Positions 1 to 6,639 of a DNA stretch of 9,024 bases are shown here, piece by piece; position 1 is the stretch's first letter, and each line of letters begins with the position of its first letter. The notes beneath the pieces are model-generated. The model was not told the origin of the DNA and did not search any database. It saw only the letters and a list, made by a program, of their open reading frames with translations. The DNA comes from Coriobacteriales bacterium (GTDB taxonomy: Bacteria > Actinomycetota > Coriobacteriia > Coriobacteriales > UBA8131): positions 1 to 9,024 of the forward strand of contig JAITEK010000146.1 in assembly GCA_031282085.1 (NCBI GenBank), in the 5' to 3' direction. A program made the position numbers and the translations under genes.

Positions 1-1638
1 AGCGACCTGCAGGTGGGAACCAACGCGCTCAGCGTCTGTTTGGACTTTGACCTCCCCATTCAGATGATCGGCCCCGAGCATTACTGCGTGCAGCACCAGA
101 GCTGGGTGTGCTCCGCCGCGCCCATCCACGGACTCACCGGGGAGGTAATCGGTTGTTTGAACATGTCCGGCGACTACCGCTACGCACATCCCCATACGCT
201 GGGCCTGGTAAAGGCCGCCGCATTTGGCATTGAGCAGCAGCTCTTCAACCTCTACAACGGCGAGCTCATGCGCACGGCCCTGGACGGAAATCCCGAGAGC
301 ATCCTGCTGCTCGACGAGCAGTTTCGCCCCGTATGGGCCAACACGTCAGCGCGCAAGACCCTGGGCCTGGCGCCGGAGAAGCTGGCAGACACGGATTTCC
401 GCAGCCTGATGCCGGAGGTCGACTGGGAGCAGGTTGAGAAGTGGGACACGGACACGCGGTATTTCTCAAGCAATACCCCGGTGCTCATCGACGGCCACAA
501 GCGGTATTGCAGCGTGAACATCACCAGCACGCTTATCGGGCTCAACGAGCACGCCTTCAGTGTGAATATGAAGAAGCAGGAGCAAGTCATCAAGTCGATG
601 AACGCGCTGTACGGCAACCACGCCAGCTACAGCTTTGCCGACATCCCCACCATCAACCCCGCGATGAAGAAGACCATCGCCGTCGCCGAGCGCTTTGCTT
701 CCTACGACGGCAACGTACTCATCGAGGGCGAGGTCGGCTCGGGCAAGTCAATCCTTGCCCAGGCGATACACAACGCGAGCGACCGCGCCAACGGCCCCTT
801 TGTGACGATAAACTGCGCGTCGCTGTCGCGCGGGCTGGTAGAAAGCGAGCTCTTTGGCTACGAGAAGGGTTTTGCGGTAGGCGCTTTGGAGGACGGGTAT
901 CCCGGCAAGTTCGAGCTTGCCGACCACGGCACCCTCTTTCTCTCCGAGATAGGCGAGATGCCGCTGGAATACCAGGCGAGCCTGTTGCAGGTGTTGCAGA
1001 CCCGCACGATAAAACGCGTGGGCGCCGTTGAGGAGAGGGAGCTGGATGTGCGCATCATCGCAGCTACAAGCCGCAACCTGCGCGAGGAGGTAGATAAGGG
1101 GCATTTCCGTGGCGATCTGTTCATCATGCTCAATGTGCTGCGCCTCGACGTAACGCCGCTGCGCGAGCACCCCGAGGACATCGCCTATGTAGCCCAGCAC
1201 ACGCTGGATTACTTCAACGAGCGTTACCCGCAGGCGCGCAAGACGATGAGTGAGGGCTTCCTGCGGGAGCTGCATCGCTACTCCTGGCCGGGGAATGCCC
1301 GGGAGCTACAGAACTGTATAGAGCGCGCGTTCTATGCGAGCACGGGCAGCATGCTGCATAAAGATGACCTGGCGAACATCGTGCAGACTCGCGTAAATTA
1401 CGCCCCCACGCGGACGGGCTCCCTGTCTCCACGGGCGCTGTCGTCGCACGGCTCCGCTCTGCACGACGCCAAGGAGTTCGATGAGATCATGGAGGCGTTG
1501 AGCCTGACGGGCTATCACGTCGAGCAGGCCGCCCGACACCTGGGCTTGAGCCGCGCCTCGCTGTACCGGCGGATAAGCCGCCTGGGGATAGACGTCAAAC
1601 AGCTCCGCGCACAAGCCGCCACAACCGCACGACGTTAA
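1..1638 (+). CDS. AcoR-like GAF-PAS-AAA+-Fis transcriptional regulator, 5' partial
   Basis: This is a cytoplasmic transcription activator of the AcoR/DhaR architecture. The frame is open from the first base, and the GTG at 13 falls inside a GAF motif (VGTNAL), so the true start lies upstream; 545 codons are visible. Domains in order: the end of a GAF sensor domain (1-243, with GTNA, EHY, CSAAPI and HPHTLG motifs), a PAS-like domain (about 262-573), an AAA+ module (about 631-1332) and a Fis-type helix-turn-helix (about 1477-1587, with AARHLGLSRASLYRR). Walker A GEVGSGKS is intact at 727-750. Oddities: the sigma-54 contact loop GAFTGA reads GFAVGA (868-885), the Walker B Asp is Ser (LFLSEIGE, codon 943-945), and the second arginine-finger position is Met (codon 1126-1128). 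Sensor II WPGNAREL is present at 1285-1308. Activation through sigma-54 is therefore doubtful. The ligand and target genes cannot be read from the window. The family call is firm; the mechanism is inferred. Confidence 0.93.
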   Translation, partial: SDLQVGTNALSVCLDFDLPIQMIGPEHYCVQHQSWVCSAAPIHGLTGEVIGCLNMSGDYRYAHPHTLGLVKAAAFGIEQQLFNLYNGELMRTALDGNPESILLLDEQFRPVWANTSARKTLGLAPEKLADTDFRSLMPEVDWEQVEKWDTDTRYFSSNTPVLIDGHKRYCSVNITSTLIGLNEHAFSVNMKKQEQVIKSMNALYGNHASYSFADIPTINPAMKKTIAVAERFASYDGNVLIEGEVGSGKSILAQAIHNASDRANGPFVTINCASLSRGLVESELFGYEKGFAVGALEDGYPGKFELADHGTLFLSEIGEMPLEYQASLLQVLQTRTIKRVGAVEERELDVRIIAATSRNLREEVDKGHFRGDLFIMLNVLRLDVTPLREHPEDIAYVAQHTLDYFNERYPQARKTMSEGFLRELHRYSWPGNARELQNCIERAFYASTGSMLHKDDLANIVQTRVNYAPTRTGSLSPRALSSHGSALHDAKEFDEIMEALSLTGYHVEQAARHLGLSRASLYRRISRLGIDVKQLRAQAATTARR

Positions 1639-1661
1639 AGACGTGGTGACGCAAAATAGCG

Positions 1662-1667
1662 TATACT
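1662..1667 (+). promoter_or_regulatory. Candidate -10 box (TATACT) for the two membrane-protein genes
   Basis: TATACT differs from the consensus TATAAT at one position. It lies in the 73-bp gap after the regulator gene and 44 bp before the next start codon. No good -35 box is visible at 16-18 bp upstream, so this would be a weak or activator-dependent promoter. The motif is seen directly; promoter function is inferred. Confidence 0.4.
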
Positions 1668-1711
1668 GTGAGCGCACTTAAAACGTAGCAGACAAGTACA
1701 CACGGAGAGAT

Positions 1712-2035
1712 ATGGGTCAGGCAGACAAACCTCGATTCTCGCACATAACCGTTGGCGGGGTACAAACCAACAGTACGTCTCAGCCGGAGGCAGAAGAAGT
1801 CATCACAATAGGGGCTGTGGATGTTGAGTCGCCTTCCGTGCGGGCAGCAGACGCGCCCGCGGCGACCGACGCCGAACCGCAAGTGGCCGCGGAATTGCAG
1901 CCTGAGCAGGTGCTGGATGACGCGAACCTCAACATACCCAGGCCGACTGCCCAGAAAGTGGTTTTCGCAGCCTGCTTTGTCGGACTCATCGTCATCATCG
2001 CATATTTGGTATGGCACTGGGTCATCCAAGGCTGA
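1712..2035 (+). CDS. Hypothetical single-pass membrane protein, acidic N-terminal tail
   Basis: This gene encodes 107 residues of a protein I do not recognise. Residues 1-80 are polar, acidic and rich in Ala, Pro, Thr and Glu, with no Cys. Residues 83-104 form one hydrophobic helix with aromatic residues near its end (AYLVWHWVI), and almost nothing follows it. By topology it is a C-terminally anchored protein with its tail probably in the cytoplasm. The ATG is preceded by GGAGA with a rather short spacer of about 3 bases. The next gene follows after 33 bp and has the same plan of an acidic low-complexity tail before one helix, so the two are probably co-transcribed and may act together. No enzymatic motif is visible. 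It could be a small partner or anchor for the following protein, but that is a guess from position only. Confidence 0.75.
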   Translation: MGQADKPRFSHITVGGVQTNSTSQPEAEEVITIGAVDVESPSVRAADAPAATDAEPQVAAELQPEQVLDDANLNIPRPTAQKVVFAACFVGLIVIIAYLVWHWVIQG

Positions 2036-2068
2036 GCATCCTTTAGCAGCTTTTGACAGGAGATTAAG

Positions 2069-3226
2069 ATGAGCGATAACGAAACCGGGTCAACAACCAA
2101 CGCCGTTCCCGCCCCAGGAGCCACTTCCGCCGCCGGTGTGCCACCGCTTGTGGTCTCTCCTGCCAGCGCTCCTGTCGCCGGCAGCTCGCTTATCGCTGAG
2201 CCGCCCCTTGTCGTCCCCGACATCCCCGCAGCAACCACTTCCGAGGACCCCACGCCCGACGCTACCGTCGCCTCTGAGGACACAGCCGCTGCCGCCGCTG
2301 GCGCGGGTTCTATCATCGGCACCGTTCTGCCCAGTGAGCCGCCTCTCGTCAACAACGAGGAAAGTCCGCGTTCCAGCGAGCCGGCCATTGCGGAGGCTGC
2401 GGAGGTATCTCCCGGTGAGCGCGAGAGCCTCGCGCGGTCAAAGCGGACCGGGGTCGTTTTGGTAATCGTCATCCTACTGCTTGTGGCGGCGCTCGCAGGC
2501 CTGGTCTACTTCGGCTACACCATCTTCACAGAAAGCGTGACGAGCGATCCGGGCGGCATCAAACCCGGCACTACCATAGCCCCCGATGAGGTTGAGGACC
2601 CTGGCGCGCCGGGCGAGATCAAGATAGAGGAGACGAGCATCCCCAACCTGACGGGGCTGTTCGGGCTTACCATCGAGGAGGTCAAGGCCCGGTTGGGCGA
2701 CAGCTTCCAACTCGTTAAGACCGACAGCGCCACCGAGGAGACCAACCCTGCCGTCACCCAGCTTGCGACCTTCTCCTACACCCCGTCGGTATCGGGCGCC
2801 GAGGCAGGCGCTGTCTCAAACACCTCACTGCCGACGGAGTCCATCTACGCCAGTCTCGACGCGAGCGGCAAGGTCATCGACATCTACTATGTCTGCGATA
2901 TGCAGCTGCTCGGCTATCCCGAGAAGTCCTTTGACGAGTTGCTGGCAGGCAGTGAGACGGTGGCGGGGGTATTGGCCTCAGCCGGTGTGGAGCCGCGGGA
3001 CTTCAGCTACACTCCTCCCAACCCGGAGGAGAGTATCTCTTACGACAACCCCAATTCCCCGAACCGCAAAGTGGTGAAGCAGACCCAGATATTCAGCGGG
3101 CGGACCTCCTCGGACGCGCTGCCGACGGTCTGGACACTGACAATCACCTACGATTTCGGCACCGGCGTGGCCTCAGCAGACGAGTTCCGTCAGGCGACGA
3201 GGATGATAAACCTTAAGCTCGCGTAA
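2069..3226 (+). CDS. Hypothetical single-pass membrane protein with PASTA-like segment
   Basis: This gene encodes 385 residues. Residues 1-125 are a low-complexity tail rich in Ala, Pro, Thr, Ser and Glu, with the short string PPLV repeated at residues 25, 46 and 91. A positively charged stop (ARSKR) then leads into a transmembrane helix at about 127-152. The remaining 230 residues are probably extracytoplasmic. Residues 191-218 (IPNL, then GLTIEEVKARLG) resemble the start of a PASTA repeat, which in other proteins binds peptidoglycan or beta-lactams. Only one such unit is apparent and the match is by eye. Residues 220-385 are Tyr-, Thr- and Asp-rich with a single Cys and no catalytic motif I recognise. 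The start is well supported by AGGAG at 2058-2062 with a 6-base spacer. It lies 33 bp after the smaller membrane-protein gene and 108 bp before the ECF sigma gene. Function is unknown; a cell-envelope role is inferred from topology. Confidence 0.8.
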   Translation: MSDNETGSTTNAVPAPGATSAAGVPPLVVSPASAPVAGSSLIAEPPLVVPDIPAATTSEDPTPDATVASEDTAAAAAGAGSIIGTVLPSEPPLVNNEESPRSSEPAIAEAAEVSPGERESLARSKRTGVVLVIVILLLVAALAGLVYFGYTIFTESVTSDPGGIKPGTTIAPDEVEDPGAPGEIKIEETSIPNLTGLFGLTIEEVKARLGDSFQLVKTDSATEETNPAVTQLATFSYTPSVSGAEAGAVSNTSLPTESIYASLDASGKVIDIYYVCDMQLLGYPEKSFDELLAGSETVAGVLASAGVEPRDFSYTPPNPEESISYDNPNSPNRKVVKQTQIFSGRTSSDALPTVWTLTITYDFGTGVASADEFRQATRMINLKLA

Positions 3227-3263
3227 CGGCCCCCTGAAACTTCTGAAGATTCTTGGCGGTTGC

Positions 3264-3290
3264 TGTAACCTTTTGGCAGACAACTCGGAT
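3264..3290 (+). promoter_or_regulatory. Candidate ECF-type promoter upstream of the sigma gene
   Basis: TGTAACC (3264-3270) is followed 15 bases later by CGGAT (3286-3290), in the 108-bp gap before the ECF sigma gene. Many ECF sigma factors transcribe their own gene from an AAC-containing -35 box with a short GC-containing -10 box, so this fits autoregulation. The octamer TGTAACCT recurs at 6279-6286, just after the propeller gene, but it also occurs inside a coding region at 8036-8043, so chance is possible. Function is inferred. Confidence 0.3.
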
Positions 3291-3334
3291 TTCCTTTCAG
3301 AGGGAAGTTCTGGGGCGCTGATGATTGGAGGGTT

Positions 3335-3865
3335 ATGGACGCGGTGGCAACGAGAGTGTGCCTGAGCACTACGGAGGCAATCGCCCGTTACCGGGACATG
3401 GTGTATGGCATCGCGCTCACCCATACCGGCAATCGCAGCGACGCCGAGGACGTGTTCCAGGAGGTGTTCCTCGTCTATCATCGCAAGCAGCCGTCTCTTG
3501 AGGGCGACGAGCGGTGTAAGGCATGGCTCATCACGACAACGCTCAACTGCGCCCGGCAACTGACTGCAAGCTCCTGGCGTCGCAAGGTCGTCCCGCTGTA
3601 CGAGAGTACTGTCGACGGGCGGGATGAGGAGCGCGATGGCGATCGCTTCGCGTTTCGCACCGAGGAGCAGGACGCTGTGTTCGCCGCTCTCCAGCAACTT
3701 CCCCGCAAGTATCGTAGCGTTCTGCACCTGTTCTACTTCGAAGATATGTCTGTCGCGCAGATCGCTTTGGCGCTCGGCATCGAGGCGGGAACCGTAAAGG
3801 TGCAGCTCTCGCGCGGGCGTGCCCAGATGCGCGAGAGACTGAAGGGAGAGTATTTTGATGAATAA
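3335..3865 (+). CDS. RNA polymerase sigma factor, ECF subfamily
   Basis: This gene encodes 176 residues, the usual ECF length. It directs RNA polymerase to a small set of promoters, usually in response to an envelope or extracellular signal. Region sigma-2 spans about residues 14-80, with the typical GNRSDAEDVFQEVFLVYHR segment that covers the -10 recognition and core-binding helices. Region sigma-4 spans about 115-170, with LPRKYRSVLHLFYFEDMSVAQIA followed by the recognition helix GIEAGTVKVQLSRGRAQMRE. The linker is short and charged, and there is no C-terminal extension. The ATG follows GGAGG at 3327-3331 with a short 3-base spacer; an in-frame GTG at 3344 is the alternative start. The 3' end overlaps the start of the propeller membrane-protein gene, the usual layout of a sigma/anti-sigma pair. 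The family call is firm; the regulon is unknown. Confidence 0.95.
   Translation: MDAVATRVCLSTTEAIARYRDMVYGIALTHTGNRSDAEDVFQEVFLVYHRKQPSLEGDERCKAWLITTTLNCARQLTASSWRRKVVPLYESTVDGRDEERDGDRFAFRTEEQDAVFAALQQLPRKYRSVLHLFYFEDMSVAQIALALGIEAGTVKVQLSRGRAQMRERLKGEYFDE
3843..3865 (+). promoter_or_regulatory. Overlapping stop/start with ribosome-binding site (translational coupling)
   Basis: Within the last codons of the sigma gene there is AGGGAG (3843-3848), followed by TTG at 3855, ATG at 3858 and the sigma stop TAA at 3863-3865. Both starts are in the propeller-protein frame. The spacer from GGAG is 6 bases to TTG and 9 to ATG. I chose ATG because it is the stronger start codon. The overlap implies coupled translation, which would keep the two proteins in balance. 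Confidence 0.7.
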
Positions 3866-6272
3866 CAACATTTTTAGGGATATGCGCGCGCAGATGAAGC
3901 CGAGCGCCGAGGCGCTTAGCCGTCTGGAGGCAGCGCTTGAGGCTGAGCCGGTTGCCGATAAGGTCCCCGGCGCCGTCAGTGCCGCAGCAGCTGAGACTGC
4001 TGCCGGGCCTCCTCCTGCCTCCAACCCGGCAGTGGCTCCCAGCCCCGCCTCCGGCTCAGGCGCCGCCAGAACCACCGGCTCAAGCCGTGGCCCAAATCGT
4101 CGCAGCCGTCGTTTGGCCATCTATCTATCCGCTGCCGCCGCGTTTGCCCTCGTGCTCATAGCGGGAGGGAGCGTCTTGTTGAGCGGCCTGCCCTTCGGTG
4201 GGCCCAAGCCGTTGGACGGCCTCGACTTCTCTGACAGTCCCAGCCTTGTCGCCCAGGCAGGCGCGGTGCGCGCGCCGGCGGATTACGAGGAGCTTTACGG
4301 CATCCTTGAGGAAGCGTATACGGCGCGTGGAGGCTTTTACGGAAACGGTGTTATGGAGATAGCGTCTGCGGAAGACGCTGTTGCCTCTGGCGCTGCGGTA
4401 TCGGATGCGGCGGCGGGCCAGTCCACCGCTCCGTCCGAGGACGTGGATGTGCCTACCGTTACGCCTACCGCCACCGAGGAAGCCGACACGGCGGCGGCGC
4501 CGGAAGCCGTCGCGCCCGGCACTTCTGTTGCAGCCGACAGCGACTATTCGGAGACGAACACCCAGGTCAAAGGCATAGACGAGGCCGACATCGTAAAGAC
4601 GGACGGCACGCATATCTATGCGCTCACGCAAAACGAGCTGGCGATATTCAAGGCGGACGGCCCCAACACCGTCGAGGTGAGCCGCACACAGCTCGCCTCG
4701 CAGACGGACTACTCCACCGGCTCATCCCCGCGGGAGATGTATCTGGTCGACGACATGCTGACCGTCGTCATCGACTACTATCACTATGGAACGGTTGATG
4801 AGCCCTATCTCGAGGACGCGTCCTCGTCCTCCTCATCCTCCGAAGGCGCCGCCGAGGGCGACGCCGCCACTTCGCAGATAGCGCCCGCGGTCTCCGAGGA
4901 GACGCTTGAGACGCGGCTGGCCTTCTACGACGTGAGCGACCCCACCGCGCCCACACTGATAACGCAGTTCGCGCAGAGCGGCAACTATCGCAACTCGCGC
5001 GTATATGATGGCACGCTGTACCTCATCAGCAGCTACTACCTTTACGCGGGCATGGACAGTGAGGACCCCGGCAGCTTTGTCCCTCTCATCGGCGAGGGCG
5101 AAGCGCGCGCCTGCATCGCGGTTGAGGACATCCGCATCATGCCCGAGGTGCAGCAACCCCATTACACGATCATCACCTCATATGACATCGTCGGCCAGGA
5201 GCGCCTCGACCAGAAGACGGTCCTTGGTGAGGCGGGTACCGTCTACATGAGTTATGACAACCTCTACCTGGCCTCAAGTATCTATACCGACGAGGTCAGC
5301 AACCTGTACGAGGACAGCGTCTACACGATAGAGGAGCACACGACCAAAAACTCGACCCAGATAATCCGCGTCGGCGTTGCCGCGGGCGCGCTTGATGTGG
5401 CGGCACAGTGCGTCATAGACGGGATGCTGCTCAACCAGTTCTCGCTCGACGAGTACGAGGGCAACCTGCGGATCGCCCTTACGCTCAACAACAGCGGCTA
5501 CCGCATCCTGAGGGATATAAGCCACAACGTCGAGAGCTATCAGTACGATTTCGAGAACCCGCCGCAGACCAACGCGCTGTATGTGCTCAGTCCGTCGCTT
5601 ACCGTCCTGGGCGCCATTGAGGGGCTGGCCGAGGACGAGCGCATCTACAGCGTGCGCTTTACGGGGTCGGTGGGCTATATGGTGACCTACCGCCAGATGG
5701 ACCCCCTGTTCGCCCTCGACCTCTCCGACCCTGCCAACCCGCAGGTCTTAAGCGAACTCAAGATACCGGGCTTCAGCGCCTACCTGCACCCCTTTGGTGA
5801 GGGTCGCCTGCTCGGTCTCGGTTACGACGCCGACGGCGCGCGGACGGACGGGATGAAGTTGAGCATGTTCGATGTCTCCGACCCCTTCGCGGTAAGCGAG
5901 TTGTACGCCGAGAGCGCTGAGGCCTACGACTCCGAGGCGCTGTATAACCACAAGGCCGTTTTGGCTGACGCGGAGCGCAACATCATCGGTTTCTACGGCT
6001 ATGGCGACTCGGGTGGGGGACGTTACTACGTGTATCGCTATGACGACGCGGGCGGCTTTGAGCTGCGGGGCGCCCTGACGCTGAGCACGGAGTATGGCTA
6101 TGAGATCCGTGGCCTGTTCATCGGCGAGTATCTCTATGTGCTCTCGGGGGATGCTCTCGACGTGTTTGCCCTGGAGGACCTGGGGACGGTGGCCTCTGTG
6201 CCCATCTCCCATCCCGACGAGGACGGCGGCTTTGGCAAGGTGATGCCGATGGCGGTGCCTGAGCAACCCTAA
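3858..6272 (+). CDS. Membrane-anchored beta-propeller protein, putative anti-sigma factor
   Basis: This gene encodes 804 residues from the ATG (805 from a TTG one codon upstream). Residues 1-85 are a cytoplasmic segment. It starts with a short amphipathic stretch (RAQMKPSAEALSRLEAALEAE), as often seen at the start of anti-sigma proteins, and continues as an Ala/Pro-rich linker ending in a basic RRSRR. Residues 86-110 form one transmembrane helix. The rest is extracytoplasmic: a Glu/Ala/Thr-rich stalk (about 165-228), then the hallmark of the PF09826 beta-propeller family at 230-254 (NTQVKGIDEADIVKTDG), then repeated blade-like strands to the end. Phrases such as FYDVSDPTAP, LDLSDPANP and MFDVSDPF mark successive blades. 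A run of seven Ser lies at 322-328 in a loop. The cytoplasmic part has no Cys or His, so it is not a zinc anti-sigma domain. Overlap with the ECF sigma gene supports an anti-sigma or sensor role; the ligand is unknown. The propeller call is firm and the anti-sigma role is inferred. Confidence 0.88.
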   Translation: MNNNIFRDMRAQMKPSAEALSRLEAALEAEPVADKVPGAVSAAAAETAAGPPPASNPAVAPSPASGSGAARTTGSSRGPNRRSRRLAIYLSAAAAFALVLIAGGSVLLSGLPFGGPKPLDGLDFSDSPSLVAQAGAVRAPADYEELYGILEEAYTARGGFYGNGVMEIASAEDAVASGAAVSDAAAGQSTAPSEDVDVPTVTPTATEEADTAAAPEAVAPGTSVAADSDYSETNTQVKGIDEADIVKTDGTHIYALTQNELAIFKADGPNTVEVSRTQLASQTDYSTGSSPREMYLVDDMLTVVIDYYHYGTVDEPYLEDASSSSSSSEGAAEGDAATSQIAPAVSEETLETRLAFYDVSDPTAPTLITQFAQSGNYRNSRVYDGTLYLISSYYLYAGMDSEDPGSFVPLIGEGEARACIAVEDIRIMPEVQQPHYTIITSYDIVGQERLDQKTVLGEAGTVYMSYDNLYLASSIYTDEVSNLYEDSVYTIEEHTTKNSTQIIRVGVAAGALDVAAQCVIDGMLLNQFSLDEYEGNLRIALTLNNSGYRILRDISHNVESYQYDFENPPQTNALYVLSPSLTVLGAIEGLAEDERIYSVRFTGSVGYMVTYRQMDPLFALDLSDPANPQVLSELKIPGFSAYLHPFGEGRLLGLGYDADGARTDGMKLSMFDVSDPFAVSELYAESAEAYDSEALYNHKAVLADAERNIIGFYGYGDSGGGRYYVYRYDDAGGFELRGALTLSTEYGYEIRGLFIGEYLYVLSGDALDVFALEDLGTVASVPISHPDEDGGFGKVMPMAVPEQP

Positions 6273-6303
6273 CCTTCCTGTAACCTCTATTTTTGCCCTA
6301 CAT

Positions 6304-6339
6304 GCACATACCCTGCTCACTAGGGAGCAGGGTATGTGC
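6304..6339 (+). terminator. Perfect 15-bp hairpin, probable transcription end of the sigma-propeller operon
   Basis: The arms at 6304-6318 and 6325-6339 are perfectly complementary over 15 bp with a 6-base loop. It lies 32 bp after the propeller stop codon. No T-run follows on the + strand; a run of eight G begins at 6344 instead. On the - strand the T-run is also missing. It is thus either a terminator that works without a U tract or a strong mRNA-end stabiliser. The structure is certain, the role inferred. Confidence 0.6.
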
Positions 6340-6343
6340 GCAA

Positions 6344-6428
6344 GGGGGGGGCTAACAGCCAGCTGAAAGCTGGCGGAAAGCTATCTTCAGCCCAATCCCG
6401 ATTCTCGTAACTCGGGTGGTATGTTAGT
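6344..6428 (+). ncRNA. Candidate structured RNA, possible three-way junction
   Basis: By eye, a closing helix can form between 6351-6357 and 6422-6428 (six Watson-Crick pairs and one G-U). It stacks directly on a hairpin of 7 bp (6358-6364 with 6368-6374) and encloses a second hairpin (6397-6401 with 6412-6416, 10-base loop). An alternative helix, 6349-6353 with 6389-6393, would exclude the closing helix. The segment has ordinary GC while the sequence after it is AT-rich. It does not match a riboswitch class I can name. It could be chance pairing or the remains of a leader. Confidence 0.22.
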
Positions 6429-6429
6429 G

Positions 6430-6600
6430 GTGTAAAAGGGGTGGTTCTTTTGACAAAAATATTATGAGGATTCGAGGACTTTAATGTAAAGGGGGGAAAC
6501 TTAAAAATCCCTAATATTTCCATAAGCAGTATAAAATTAAGTATATTACATATAATATGATAATTAAAGAATACTACTGGTAGTTTATACATCGGTATTT
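6430..6600. other. AT-rich intergenic block
   Basis: The gap of 431 bp between the propeller and MerR genes contains this strongly AT-rich stretch; by count, 6501-6600 has about 21 percent G+C. It includes a perfect TTGACA at 6450-6455 without a matching -10 box, and TATAAT at 6551-6556 without a matching -35 box. A small dyad ACTAC-TG-GTAGT lies at 6573-6584. A 90-codon open frame on the - strand (6320-6592) looks spurious. The block may be a regulatory region or a recombination scar; neither is shown. Confidence 0.6.
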
Positions 6601-6639
6601 CAGCCCCTCTCAGGGGTGCTCTTGCGGGGTTAGCATAAA

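Noticed and set aside
13..15. GTG as the start of the AAA+ regulator
   Set aside because: It lies inside the conserved VGTNA motif of the GAF domain, and the frame is open to the first base; the gene begins outside the window.
3173..4120. 315-codon open frame on the - strand
   Set aside because: It lies antisense to the sigma factor and the Ala-rich start of the propeller gene; its sequence is low complexity, as expected from a shadow frame in GC-rich DNA.
6351..6393. c-di-GMP-I (GEMM) riboswitch
   Set aside because: The layout of hairpin followed by GGAAAGCTA is reminiscent, but the conserved CAAACC and GACGCAAAGC segments are not present.
6411..6421. T-box antiterminator (GGGTGG)
   Set aside because: The required ACCGCG continuation and a specifier stem are missing, and the downstream gene is a MerR regulator, not an amino-acid gene.
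6320..6592. 90-codon open frame on the - strand
   Set aside because: It has no ribosome-binding site and an unnatural composition, and it runs across the AT-rich block and into the perfect hairpin; no known family resemblance.
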